Shown: one piece after another, positions 34,645-42,601 of the stretch
How the letters are laid out: every line of letters starts with the position of its first letter
Position numbering within the stretch: position 1 is the stretch's first letter
Origin: Cryptosporangium minutisporangium
GTDB lineage: Bacteria; Actinomycetota; Actinomycetes; Mycobacteriales; Cryptosporangiaceae
Reading direction: 5' to 3'
Length of the DNA: 64,000 bases
NCBI RefSeq assembly: GCF_039536245.1
Contig: NZ_BAAAYN010000044.1
Coordinates: 1-64,000, forward strand
Notes under the pieces: model-generated
What the model saw: only the letters and a program-made list of their open reading frames with translations
What the model was told of the DNA's origin: nothing
Database searches by the model: none
Position numbers and translations under genes: made by a program

Positions 34645-35411
34645 GCGCGAGCCGCTTGGCGGAACAGCGACACCCCTGGCGACGCGTCGAGGGCGGCCCG
34701 CATCGACGAGACGTTGCCAATCGCGGTGATCACGAATGCCGGCGAGAACGTTCTCCCGTGTAGGAGGAGGGTGTTGCCCACGCACCGGACGGCGCTGGTA
34801 GAAATCACCCTGATTCCCATAATCGTCATAGCCTCCGCGCCGCCCGCCCATAGTGCGTTCACCACCGCCTGCACATCCTGTTGGTGCACGACCACGTCGT
34901 CCGCGTTAGCGCCGGCCGGTAGTACACCGCCGGGGCGACGCGGGGCGTCGTCGAGCTTGACCGTGAGCGACGGTCCGCGAACCTTTCCGAGCCCGGCCGG
35001 CCCGGTAAGTGCGTCGACTTCCTGCTGTGGACGTTCCAGCCGGGCGTCGGTGCGCGTGTAGGACCGCGTGGCTTCATCAACTGAACGACGCAGCTCGGCC
35101 GCGCGGCGTTCAGCAGCCGCAACATCAGAATTACCACGTCGGATCAACTCTGCGAGCTGATCGCGTCGACCGCCTCGGAGATCGGAGCCTTGGGAGGTCT
35201 CCGCACTGGTGGCGAACAACACGCCCGCCAGCACCAGGACACCGGGCAGCGCGAGGCGCCAACCCAGCGCGTGCTGGGCCGACCCCGCACGCGATCGACC
35301 AGCTCGGTGACGCGGAGGTCGACCACCGAGCCGACGCCACCCCGAGCGTCGGCCGGAGCTGCGGGGGCGCTGGCTACCGGAATCCGTCCCGGTCGGCCGG
35401 ATCGCCGCCAC
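34545..35411 (-). CDS. DUF881 family membrane protein
   Basis: A 287-288-residue protein with a basic Arg-rich N-terminus, one membrane segment (about 50-68; WRLALPGVLVLAGVLFATS), a coiled-coil (about 80-135; LAELIRRGNSDVAAAERRAAELRRSVDEA), and a DUF881 domain (DDVVVHQQDVQAVVNALWAGGAEAMTIMGIRV, with RCVGNTLLLHGRTFSPAFVI). Families of this type lie next to sortase or cell-division genes and are thought to sit at the division site. It is divergent from crgA with a 66-base gap. The C-terminus overlaps the sortase start. Confidence 0.9.
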   Translation of the reverse strand: MAAIRPTGTDSGSQRPRSSGRRSGWRRLGGRPPRHRAGRSRAGSAQHALGWRLALPGVLVLAGVLFATSAETSQGSDLRGGRRDQLAELIRRGNSDVAAAERRAAELRRSVDEATRSYTRTDARLERPQQEVDALTGPAGLGKVRGPSLTVKLDDAPRRPGGVLPAGANADDVVVHQQDVQAVVNALWAGGAEAMTIMGIRVISTSAVRCVGNTLLLHGRTFSPAFVITAIGNVSSMRAALDASPGVSLFRQAARAWNLGYTVGEPQVVTLPAYDGPTGLTHATNPNR

Positions 35412-35477
35412 ATCGCCTCCTCGTCGAGAGCCTTCGACGACTACGCTAACCCGGGAACCCCGTATCAGGAGAAACCC

Positions 35478-35747
35478 GTGCCGAAGTCACGCGTACGCAA
35501 GAAGAAGGTCTACACGCCGCCGACGGATGTCCGGCCGGCTGCAGCCACCACCGCGAAGCGGGCGAAACCCAGCCCACGGTGGGTGCCCGGCCTTGCCGTC
35601 GCCCTCATCGTCGCCGGGATCGCGTGGCTGGTGACCTATTACATGACCCAGGGCGAGTACCCGGTCGCGGAGTTGTCCGCGTGGAATCTCGCGATCGGCT
35701 TCGGGATGCTCGTCGCCAGTCTGGGCGTCTTCACCCAGTGGCGATGA
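35478..35747 (+). CDS. crgA: Cell division protein CrgA
   Basis: An 89-residue inner-membrane protein with two membrane segments (about 35-53 and 64-85) and a basic cytoplasmic N-terminus (MPKSRVRKKKVYTPP). It stabilises the divisome by recruiting FtsZ-, FtsI- and FtsQ-like proteins in actinobacteria. GTG start after AGGAGAAACCC. The family motif GEYPVAELSAWNLAIGFG is complete. It is divergent from DUF881 and is followed by a run of DnaA-like sites. Confidence 0.95.
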   Translation: MPKSRVRKKKVYTPPTDVRPAAATTAKRAKPSPRWVPGLAVALIVAGIAWLVTYYMTQGEYPVAELSAWNLAIGFGMLVASLGVFTQWR

Positions 35748-35755
35748 CGGGCCCG

Positions 35756-35852
35756 TCATCCACAGGTAGCCCTCTGAACGGCGGCGTAGCCTGTGGATAC
35801 TGTGGATAACTACCCCGGACTCTGGGTAGCCGCGGTGCGAGCCTGTGGAAAA
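35756..35852. promoter_or_regulatory. Cluster of four DnaA-box-like sites upstream of a PH-like gene
   Basis: Sites are TCATCCACA at 35756-35764, TGTGGATAC at 35792-35800, TGTGGATAA at 35801-35809 (perfect R1 box, reverse) and TGTGGAAAA at 35844-35852. They lie within 97 bases between crgA and the next gene, about 24 kb from oriC. Confidence 0.7.
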
Positions 35853-35854
35853 CC

Positions 35855-36292
35855 GTGGACGAGGCTGTGACCGAGGGCACAGCCCGTCGGTGGCGTGTGC
35901 CGGTCGCGGTCGCGCTCGTCAAGTTCGCTCTCGCCGCGGTGTTGGTGGTGGCTACCGTGACGGTGGCCCGCGATCTGGTCAGCGCGCTCCTCGGCCTCCT
36001 GGTCGCGGTGGGTCTGGGACTCTCGGGCCTGCGCGACGTCCTCATGCCGGTCCGGCTGGAGGCCGACGGCGAGGGCGTCACGGTGCTGACCGGGCTGCCC
36101 GGCCGTCGGAAGCACTACCCGTGGGCGAAGATCGAGCGAATCCGACTGGACCAGCGGCGGCGCCTGCTGGGTCGCTCCACGATGCTCGAGATCGACGCCG
36201 ACAGCGACCTGTACTTCCTCACCCAGTACGAGCTGGGCGCGCCGCCGGCGCAGGTGGTCGAGGAGCTGGCGGCGCTACGGACCGGGCGCTGA
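35855..36292 (+). CDS. PH-like domain membrane protein
   Basis: A 145-residue protein with a short N-terminus, two adjacent hydrophobic segments (about 15-60) and a C-terminal PH-like domain (LEADGEGVTVLTGLPGRRKHYPWAKIERIRLDQRRRLLGRSTMLEIDADSDLYFLTQYELG, read in parts). It resembles the actinobacterial PH-domain proteins encoded next to crgA (for example the mycobacterial neighbour Rv0010c). Function unknown. GTG start at 35855; a GTG four codons later is an alternative. A DnaA-box-like cluster sits just upstream. Confidence 0.8.
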   Translation: MDEAVTEGTARRWRVPVAVALVKFALAAVLVVATVTVARDLVSALLGLLVAVGLGLSGLRDVLMPVRLEADGEGVTVLTGLPGRRKHYPWAKIERIRLDQRRRLLGRSTMLEIDADSDLYFLTQYELGAPPAQVVEELAALRTGR

Positions 36293-36302
36293 GCGCCCGG
36301 GA

Positions 36303-37238
36303 CTACAGGATCCCGAACGACGCCGTGCGCAAGGCGACCAGGATCACCAGCGCCAGCCCCACCCCTCCCAGCGCGATCCATTGCAACCGCGCCCGGTTGG
36401 GTCCGGCCGGCAGGTAGGACATCAGAGCTCCCACCGCCGCGCCGACGACGAAGCCGCCGATGTGGCCCCAGATGCTGATGTTGGCGACCACGAAGCCCAG
36501 GCTGAAGTTCAGGACGATCAGGAACACCAGCCCGCGCGGGTCTGCCCGCAGCCGGCGGAGGAAGAAGAACATCGCGCCGAGCAGGCCGAAGACCGAGGCG
36601 GACGCCCCGGCGGAGGCCTGGTTGAGCGGCGAGAAGAGATAAACGGCCACCGAGCCGCCGATGCCGCTGAACAGGTAGAGCGCGAGGAATCGCGCGCGGC
36701 CGAGCAGCCGCTCGCACTCGCGGCCGAGTATCCACAGCGCGTACATGTTGAACGCCAGGTGGATCAGCCCGTAGTGCAGGAAGTCAGCGGTCAGCAGCCG
36801 ATAGAACTCCCCGGACGCGATGCCACCGCAGACCTCACCGCCGAAACCGCACGAGTAGGCGGGCACCGCCGCGCCCCACTCGGTGACGCCGGTGATGCCG
36901 CCGAAGAGCACGAACCGGCCGAGTTCGCGAAGCGCCACCTCGCCGGTGAGCACAGCGGCGACGATAGTGAACAGCCAGGCCGCGACGTTGATGCCGATCA
37001 ACGTGCGGGTGACGGTTCCCTGCTCGCCCGAGAGCCCACCACCGAAAACGGTGCGCGCCGGGATCGTCGTCTTGCGCCCCTCGCTGACACACTCCGGGCA
37101 CTGGAAGCCGACCGAGGCCGGCTGCATGCAGTCGGGGCAGATCGGCCGGTCGCACCGGACACACGACACGTAGGTGCTGCGGTCCGGGTGCCGGTAACAC
37201 ACCGGCGTCGCGGTGGTCCGCGCGCTGTCCTCGGTCAC
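36303..37238 (-). CDS. Rhomboid family intramembrane serine protease with zinc-binding N-terminus
   Basis: A protein of about 311 residues. The cytosolic N-terminus has a B-box-like zinc motif (CYRHPDRSTYVSC, CDRPICPDC, CPECV). Six membrane segments follow, with the catalytic Ser in GASASVFG and His in WGHIGGF. GTG at 37238 has a good GAGG sequence upstream; a longer frame from 37331 lacks one. It cleaves membrane proteins within the bilayer; substrates are unknown. The downstream convergent PH-like gene ends 11 bases away. Confidence 0.93.
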   Translation of the reverse strand: MTEDSARTTATPVCYRHPDRSTYVSCVRCDRPICPDCMQPASVGFQCPECVSEGRKTTIPARTVFGGGLSGEQGTVTRTLIGINVAAWLFTIVAAVLTGEVALRELGRFVLFGGITGVTEWGAAVPAYSCGFGGEVCGGIASGEFYRLLTADFLHYGLIHLAFNMYALWILGRECERLLGRARFLALYLFSGIGGSVAVYLFSPLNQASAGASASVFGLLGAMFFFLRRLRADPRGLVFLIVLNFSLGFVVANISIWGHIGGFVVGAAVGALMSYLPAGPNRARLQWIALGGVGLALVILVALRTASFGIL

Positions 37239-37295
37239 TGCCCATCCTCTGCTTGCCTGAAAGCGCCCCGGAGGCGTACTGACACGCCGAACGCC

Positions 37296-37322
37296 GCGCC
37301 CGGGAACGAAGTTCCCGGGCGC
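37296..37322 (-). terminator. Hairpin terminator after ppiA
   Basis: A perfect 12-bp stem (37296-37307 with 37311-37322) and 3-base loop lies 16 bases beyond the stop of the cyclophilin gene, ahead of the rhomboid start. Confidence 0.8.
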
Positions 37323-37337
37323 GTCACCCACGTCGGC

Positions 37338-37868
37338 TCAGGAGGGACGCTGCTCGATCGTGACGCTCTCGATCACGACGTCCTGCACCGGACGGTCGCC
37401 GCGGCCGGTCGGCGCCTGCGCGATCGCGGCGACGACCTTCTGGCTCTCGGCGTCGACGACCTCACCGAAGATCGTGTGGCGCCGGTTGAGGTGCGGCGTC
37501 GGCGCGACCGTGATGAAGAACTGGGAGCCGTTCGTGCCCGGCCCGGCGTTCGCCATCGCCAGCAGGTAGGGCTTGTTGAACACAAGGTCGGGGTGGAACT
37601 CGTCGGCGAACTGGTAACCGGGACCACCGGTGCCGGTGCCGATCGGGTCGCCGCCCTGGATCATGAATCCGTCGATGACCCGGTGGAAGATCGTGCCGTC
37701 GTAGAGCTTCCGCTGGCCACGCTCGCCGGTGCGCGGGTGGGTCCAGTCGATGCTGCCTTCAGCCAGGCCCACGAAGTTGCGCACGGTCTTCGGCGCGTGG
37801 TTCGGGAACAGCTTGATCGCGATCGGCCCGAAATTCGTGTGCAGAGTGGCGTAAAGATCGTCGGCCAC
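37338..37868 (-). CDS. ppiA: Peptidyl-prolyl cis-trans isomerase, cyclophilin type
   Basis: A 176-residue cytoplasmic cyclophilin, which speeds prolyl bond rotation in folding proteins. FHRVIDGFMIQGGDPIGTGTGGPGY, LAMANAGPGTNGSQFFIT and HTIFGEVV are all conserved, including the catalytic Arg and Phe. GTG at 37868 follows GAGAGGAAC. The frame is open upstream but unconserved. In actinobacteria this gene sits close to the crgA-rhomboid locus, as here. No signal peptide. Confidence 0.95.
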   Translation of the reverse strand: MADDLYATLHTNFGPIAIKLFPNHAPKTVRNFVGLAEGSIDWTHPRTGERGQRKLYDGTIFHRVIDGFMIQGGDPIGTGTGGPGYQFADEFHPDLVFNKPYLLAMANAGPGTNGSQFFITVAPTPHLNRRHTIFGEVVDAESQKVVAAIAQAPTGRGDRPVQDVVIESVTIEQRPS

Positions 37869-37972
37869 GGGGTAGTTCCTCTCTATCGTGTAGGCCCTAT
37901 CCTGCCACGCTGGTACGAGCTTGGACCGACGTGCAGGATAGGGACATCGAGGACCCACACAGAGGGGGCAAG

Positions 37973-38821
37973 ATGGTGTTCCGTCGCAAGAAGGCCTCGA
38001 CGCGTGATCTGGCGTCGGCCAAGGCCAAGGAGATCGGCACAGAGGTCGGGGCGGGGGTCGAGCACTTCCGCAACGCCGCTGTGGCGACCGCCGGGGCGGC
38101 ACGGGACGCGGTCAAGCCGGCGGTCGGCAGCGCGCGTGATGCGCTCGGACCGAAGGTCGACGCCGCGCGGGTAGCCGTCGCCCCGAAGGTGGAGGCAGCT
38201 CGGGTTGTCGTGGCTCCGAAGCTGGAGTCCGCGCTCGAGCAGGCGAGGGAGGCCGTTTCGCCGCGGGTCGAGTCCGCGCGCGACTCCGTGGTCAGCACCG
38301 CCAAGCCCAAGGTCGACCAACTGCTGGTCGCGCTCGCCCCGCTGGTCGCGGCGGCGATCGACGCTCAGCAGACCTCCAAGAAGCAGGTCAAGAAGTCGGC
38401 GAAGAAGTTCGAGAAGCAGACTCGCAGCCAGCGGCGGGAAGCCGCCAAGCGGGCGAAGGAAACTTCTCTCGCCCTCCGTGGTCAGCGGCGTCGCCGGTGG
38501 CCGTGGATGCTCGGTGCGCTGGCGGCCGGCACCGCCGTCGGTGCTGGTGCGGCGCTCGCCGCCCGGCGCAACCGGCAGCCGGAGTGGGAGGAGTACGACC
38601 TGGTCGAGCCCGACACCCGTAGCACGGTGAAGGAGAAGGCCGACCAGGTTGCCGAGCGCGTGTCCAGCGCTGCGACGTCCGCCAAGGAAGCCGTGAGCAG
38701 CACGGGCGACAAGACGGCGAAGGACAAGACGACCCCGATCCCCGGAGCCGTCGAGCCCACGACCGAGACGACCGCGTCGTCGGTCAAGGACGCTGCCGAG
38801 GCCAACAGCCGGCGTAGCTGA
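37973..38821 (+). CDS. Membrane protein with amphipathic 11-residue repeats (DUF5324-like)
   Basis: A 282-residue protein, Ala/Val/Lys-rich. The first 140 residues have repeats of about 11 residues (PKVDAARVAVA, PKVEAARVVVA, PKLESALEQAR) typical of amphipathic or apolipoprotein-like helices. A Lys/Arg-rich stretch (KKQVKKSAKKFEKQTRSQRREAAKRAKE) precedes a membrane segment (about 180-198; PWMLGALAAGTAVGAGAALAARR). An acidic and Thr/Ala-rich tail follows. The layout matches actinobacterial DUF5324-type proteins, whose function is unknown. ATG at 37973 follows GAGGGGGCAAG. A strong terminator lies 19 bases beyond it. Confidence 0.82.
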   Translation: MVFRRKKASTRDLASAKAKEIGTEVGAGVEHFRNAAVATAGAARDAVKPAVGSARDALGPKVDAARVAVAPKVEAARVVVAPKLESALEQAREAVSPRVESARDSVVSTAKPKVDQLLVALAPLVAAAIDAQQTSKKQVKKSAKKFEKQTRSQRREAAKRAKETSLALRGQRRRRWPWMLGALAAGTAVGAGAALAARRNRQPEWEEYDLVEPDTRSTVKEKADQVAERVSSAATSAKEAVSSTGDKTAKDKTTPIPGAVEPTTETTASSVKDAAEANSRRS

Positions 38822-38839
38822 CCTGTAGTTCCCCCGAGT

Positions 38840-38880
38840 AGCGAGGGGCCCGCGACCGATCCGGTCGCGGGCCCCTCGCT
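38840..38880. terminator. Bidirectional terminator between the amphipathic-repeat gene and corA
   Basis: A perfect 19-bp stem (38840-38858 with 38862-38880) and a 3-base loop. It is the strongest hairpin in the window and serves two convergent genes. Confidence 0.92.
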
Positions 38881-38886
38881 GCCCGG

Positions 38887-40050
38887 TCAAAGCCATTCGG
38901 ACTTTTTGAACAATCGGTACAGGCCGAAACAGATGACGAAGATGATGAACAAGATCATCGGGTAGCCGAAGCGCCAGCCCAACTCGGGCATGTACTCGAA
39001 GTTCATCCCGTAGATGCCGGCGACCGCGGTGGGCACGACGCCGATCGCCGCATACGCCGAGATCTTCCGCATGTCGTTGTTCTGCTGGATACCGGCCTGC
39101 GCGAGGCTCGCCTGCAGGATCGAGTTCAGCAGGTCGTCGAAGCTGGCGATCTGGTCGACCACGCGGCTGTGGTGGTCCGCGACGTCCCGGATGTACCGCC
39201 GGATCTCCTGGGGAACGCTCATCACCGCACCGCTGACCAGGCTCTCCAACGGTCGCGCGAGCGGCAGCACGGCCCGCTTGAGCTCCACGACCTCCCGCTT
39301 GAGTTTGTAGATCCGTGGGATGTCGACGTTCGAGTTGTCGAAGACGCTGGCCTCCAACTCGTCGATGTCGTCCTCGATCGCGTCGACGACCTCGACGTAC
39401 CGGTCGACGATCTGGTCGACCACGGCGTGGAACACCGCCCACGGCCCTTGCCGCACGAGGTCTTCGCGCTGCTCCAGGTTCGCCCGGACGCCGCGGAGGC
39501 GGCAGGCGTCGCCGTGCCGCACGGTGATCGCGAAGCGCTCACCGAGGAACAGCATCACGTCGCCGGTCTCGACGACCTCGCTGGTGGCGGTGAGCGCGCC
39601 GTTGCGGATGTAGCGCGCGGTCTTGATCACGACGAACGTGACGTCGGCGTAGCGCTCGAGCTTGGGCCGGGCGAACGCCACGATCGTGTCCTCGACCGCG
39701 AGTTCGTGCAGGCCGAACGTCTTCGCGATGTCGGCGAATTCGTCGGACGTCGCGTCGTGCAGCCCGAGCCAGACGAACGCGTTGTCGTTGCGCTTCGCGG
39801 CCTCCAGCGCGGCGACGTAGTCCATCCGTCCGGGCCGGCGGACGCCGTCGATGTAGAGGCCGCAGTCCACGATCGCCGAGCCGGGATCGCGGGACGGGTG
39901 TGAGGCGGCCGCCGAGGGCGATCCGGTCAACGGGCGGGGCAGGACCTTGCCGAGCGTCCGGACCGGCGCGGCCAATGCACGCGCCATCGGCCGCGATCGC
40001 TGCCGATCAGAGGAGTGCACCTCTGTGGGCCGGATTTCACTGTTGACCAT
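38887..40050 (-). CDS. corA: CorA-like magnesium/divalent cation channel
   Basis: A 387-residue CorA family member. The N-terminal cytosolic domain starts after a basic and Pro/Ser-rich extension of about 60 residues (MARALAAPVRTLGKVLPRPL). Two C-terminal membrane segments (about 330-350 and 363-382) flank the signature YGMNFEYMPE. It lets Mg2+ and Co2+ enter through a pentameric pore. Start ATG at 40050. No operon partner is apparent. Relatives with this N-terminal extension are common in actinobacteria. Confidence 0.94.
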   Translation of the reverse strand: MVNSEIRPTEVHSSDRQRSRPMARALAAPVRTLGKVLPRPLTGSPSAAASHPSRDPGSAIVDCGLYIDGVRRPGRMDYVAALEAAKRNDNAFVWLGLHDATSDEFADIAKTFGLHELAVEDTIVAFARPKLERYADVTFVVIKTARYIRNGALTATSEVVETGDVMLFLGERFAITVRHGDACRLRGVRANLEQREDLVRQGPWAVFHAVVDQIVDRYVEVVDAIEDDIDELEASVFDNSNVDIPRIYKLKREVVELKRAVLPLARPLESLVSGAVMSVPQEIRRYIRDVADHHSRVVDQIASFDDLLNSILQASLAQAGIQQNNDMRKISAYAAIGVVPTAVAGIYGMNFEYMPELGWRFGYPMILFIIFVICFGLYRLFKKSEWL

Positions 40051-40179
40051 GCCGTCACCTCCCGCTCGGAGTTACCTACCGCGGACCAACCGCTCAAGAA
40101 TAGGCCGGTAGGAAGTCGGACCCCTGTCTTACGGATGACGTCCGCGCATCGGTGTGACTCGGTACACCGGGCGAACCCG

Positions 40180-40207
40180 TTGGGTGTCTGTATCGATCCA
40201 GTAGGCT
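40180..40207 (+). promoter_or_regulatory. Candidate promoter of the 43-residue protein
   Basis: TTGGGT at 40180-40185 and TAGGCT at 40202-40207 are 16 bases apart and lie 46 bases upstream of the start codon. Confidence 0.45.
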
Positions 40208-40253
40208 GGGAAGCGTCCTGGAACACCGAGTGAACCGCGAAGAGGAGAGGTCG

Positions 40254-40385
40254 ATGCCCGTTCTGTTGGCTCCCAGCCGACTCACGGTCAGCATGATTCG
40301 CAACGGGGCCGCACTCGTGGCGCGACGGTTCGACGAGTGGACGCTGCGCGCGTTCAACGCCGACGTCCCACCGCGGACCCACTGA
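40254..40385 (+). CDS. Small protein of 43 residues, unknown
   Basis: An ATG with a strong ribosome binding site (AGAGGAGAGG, 5 bases before the start region) opens a frame of 43 codons, MPVLLAPSRLTVSMIRNGA then ALVARRFDEWTLRAFNADVPPRTH. It has no signal peptide and no recognisable domain. A terminator hairpin starts 13 bases after the stop. The promoter, ribosome binding site and terminator around it make it a real transcription unit; the protein could also be a leader peptide or regulatory RNA ORF. I cannot assign a function. Confidence 0.6.
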   Translation: MPVLLAPSRLTVSMIRNGAALVARRFDEWTLRAFNADVPPRTH

Positions 40386-40397
40386 CAGCTGACACCG

Positions 40398-40434
40398 GAA
40401 GCCCGGGGTAGCCTTCACGGCCACCCCGGGCTTC
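40398..40434. terminator. Hairpin terminator, shared by two convergent genes
   Basis: A perfect 12-bp stem (40398-40409 with 40423-40434) lies between the 43-residue protein and the small membrane protein gene on the other strand. Confidence 0.85.
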
Positions 40435-40439
40435 TGCGT

Positions 40440-40736
40440 TCAGGCCTCCGGCTGGCGTTCCTCGGACTGGGCGGCCACCGACGCGGGCGCATCCGGGCGG
40501 AGCGGCCGCAACCAGGACCACAGCCCGAACAGAGCTCCCAGGATGAACATCCCGACGCCGGTCCAGAGGTTGATCCGGATCCCGTCGGCCTTCTGCACCT
40601 CGGCCTCGGAGTCGAAGATCCCGAGCACGATCAGTAAGCCGCCGTAGACGACGAACAGGCCGGCGATCAACCACCGCAGGTCGAACAGGCTGCGGGACGC
40701 GGACTTGGCGTGTACTTCCTCGTCGGTCTCGGACAT
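40440..40736 (-). CDS. Small membrane protein downstream of an SSS transporter
   Basis: A 98-residue protein with two membrane segments (about 22-42 and 57-78; WLIAGLFVVYGGLLIVLGIF, LWTGVGMFILGALFGLWSWL). The 16-base gap from the transporter stop on the same strand makes cotranscription likely. The family is found next to solute:sodium symporters in actinobacteria and probably assists the carrier; no function is known. Charged tail at the C-terminus. Confidence 0.8.
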   Translation of the reverse strand: MSETDEEVHAKSASRSLFDLRWLIAGLFVVYGGLLIVLGIFDSEAEVQKADGIRINLWTGVGMFILGALFGLWSWLRPLRPDAPASVAAQSEERQPEA

Positions 40737-40752
40737 GAGATCGTCTCCTATC

Positions 40753-42435
40753 TCAGAGGAAGATCACGGACAGAACGGCTGTGATACCGAGGGCGGAGAA
40801 GCCGAGCAGCTTCGGCGACTCCCACCAACGACGGACCTTCTGCGCGTCGGCGGCGTCCGGGTTGTCGGGGTCGGGAACGCCCCAGATCAGACCCTTGACC
40901 TCGTCGAGCGGCTTCGGCTTGGTGACCATCGTGACGATGAGGGTCACGACGACGTCGACCACGAAGGCGGCGATCGCGCCGTAGAAGTTCCGGCTCTGCA
41001 CCGACTCGATGTAGACGATCTCCGGAACGCCGAACTTGCCGTTCAGCGTGATCCAGGAGGCGACCGCCGCGACGGTGCCGGAGACGAGGCCGGCGAAACC
41101 GGCCCACGGAGTCATCCGCTTCCAGAACACACCGACGATGAACGTCGCGAACAGCGGCGCGTTGAAGAACGAGAACAGCGCCTGGACGTAGTTCATGATG
41201 TTCTCGTAGCCGGCCGCGATGAACGCGGTGCCGATGCCGATCAGGATGCCGATGACCGTGATGATGCGGCCGACCTGCAGGTAGTACCGGTCCGGTCGGT
41301 TCTTGACGACGTACGGCCGCCACAGGTCGTAGGTGAAGACCGTGTTGAACGAGCTGACGTTCGCCGCCATACCGGCCATGAACGCGGCCAGCAGACCGGT
41401 CAGCGCGATCCCGAGTACGCCGTTCGGCAGGAACCTCGCCATCAGCTCCGGAATCGCGTCGTTGTACGTCGGGCCGCCCTGCTGACCGAGCTTGGGGATG
41501 AGAACGAGCGCCACGAGACCCGGAATGATCGTCAGCGCCGGGATGAAGATCTTCGGGAACGCCCCGATCAGCGGCGTGCGCTGAGCGGCCGAGAGGTCCT
41601 TGGCCGAGAGGCAGCGCTGCACCTCGGCGAAGTTCGTCGTCCAGTAACCGAACGAGAGCACGAAGCCGAGACCGAAGACGATGCCGATCCAGTCGCCGAG
41701 CGGGTTGGTGGCGTCCCCTGGAGCCGTACCGCCCCACTGGCTGAACGCCGCACCGCCGATCTCGGTGTTCTGGCTGACCTGGTCCTGCAGGCCATCCCAG
41801 CCGCCGACCGCGGACAGACCCACGACCACCAGCGGGATCAGACCGGCGAGGATGACGAAGAACTGGAGCACCTCGGTGTAGATCGCGCCGGAGAGGCCGC
41901 CGAGCGTGATGTAGACGAGGACGAAGAACGCCGAGATGAAGATGGCCAGCCACAGAGGCCAGCCGAGCAAGCTCTGGATGATCAGGCCGAGCGCGTACAG
42001 GTTGACGCCCGCGGTGAGCACGGACGCCACGGCGAACGTCAGCGCGTTGAACGCGTGCGTCGGCCGGTTGAACCGCCGGCGCAGGTACTCGGGGACGCTG
42101 TGGACGCGCGTGCTGTAGTAGAACGGCATCAGGACCAGGCCGAGGAAGACCATGGCCGGGACCGCGCCGATCCAGTAGAAGTGCACCGTCGAGATGCCGT
42201 ACTCGGCACCGTTGGCGGCCATGCCGAGGATCTCCAGCGCACCGAGGTTCGCCGCGACGAACGCTAACCCGGTCACCCAGGCCGGCAGGGCACGGCCGGA
42301 GAGAAAGAAGTCCTCGCTGGTTGCCACCGCACGCCGGGCGAGCAGTCCGATCGCGATGACGATGACGAAGTAGATGCCGAGGATCGTGTAGTCGATCCCG
42401 TTGACGTCGAGTTTCGCTGCTAATTCGGTCGTCAC
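40753..42435 (-). CDS. Sodium:solute symporter, SSS family
   Basis: A carrier of about 560 residues with about 14 membrane segments. SEDFFLSGRALPAW, GAEYGISTVHFYWIGAVPAMVF, PEYLRRRFNRPTHAF and the FGYWTTNFAEVQRCLSAKD motif place it in the SSS family branch that moves sugars, inositol, proline or similar solutes with Na+. The exact substrate is not visible. GTG at 42435 is 9 bases after a GGAAAGGGG sequence; a GTG nine bases earlier is the alternative. A TetR gene lies upstream with a palindrome in the gap. Confidence 0.9.
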   Translation of the reverse strand: MTTELAAKLDVNGIDYTILGIYFVIVIAIGLLARRAVATSEDFFLSGRALPAWVTGLAFVAANLGALEILGMAANGAEYGISTVHFYWIGAVPAMVFLGLVLMPFYYSTRVHSVPEYLRRRFNRPTHAFNALTFAVASVLTAGVNLYALGLIIQSLLGWPLWLAIFISAFFVLVYITLGGLSGAIYTEVLQFFVILAGLIPLVVVGLSAVGGWDGLQDQVSQNTEIGGAAFSQWGGTAPGDATNPLGDWIGIVFGLGFVLSFGYWTTNFAEVQRCLSAKDLSAAQRTPLIGAFPKIFIPALTIIPGLVALVLIPKLGQQGGPTYNDAIPELMARFLPNGVLGIALTGLLAAFMAGMAANVSSFNTVFTYDLWRPYVVKNRPDRYYLQVGRIITVIGILIGIGTAFIAAGYENIMNYVQALFSFFNAPLFATFIVGVFWKRMTPWAGFAGLVSGTVAAVASWITLNGKFGVPEIVYIESVQSRNFYGAIAAFVVDVVVTLIVTMVTKPKPLDEVKGLIWGVPDPDNPDAADAQKVRRWWESPKLLGFSALGITAVLSVIFL

Positions 42436-42511
42436 GCGACCCACCCCTTTCCGCTGAGGACGGGCCGAGGACGCTCCGTGGGTGCGGCTTCGCGGCCCAG
42501 CGGTGGGCTTG

Positions 42512-42525
42512 ATACCCCGTGGTAT
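42512..42525. promoter_or_regulatory. Inverted repeat in the promoter region of the SSS symporter
   Basis: ATACC at 42512-42516 and GGTAT at 42521-42525 form a perfect 5-bp inverted repeat with a 4-base centre, 77 bases upstream of the symporter start on the minus strand. The repeat overlaps a possible -10 hexamer. Its position near a TetR gene suggests an operator. Confidence 0.5.
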
Positions 42526-42601
42526 AGCGGGTGAATCGTGGGGTGAGGTACCGGTGTACGTGCGGATCGATGCAGGTGGCTAGTCCCGACCGAACAGCCG
42601 G

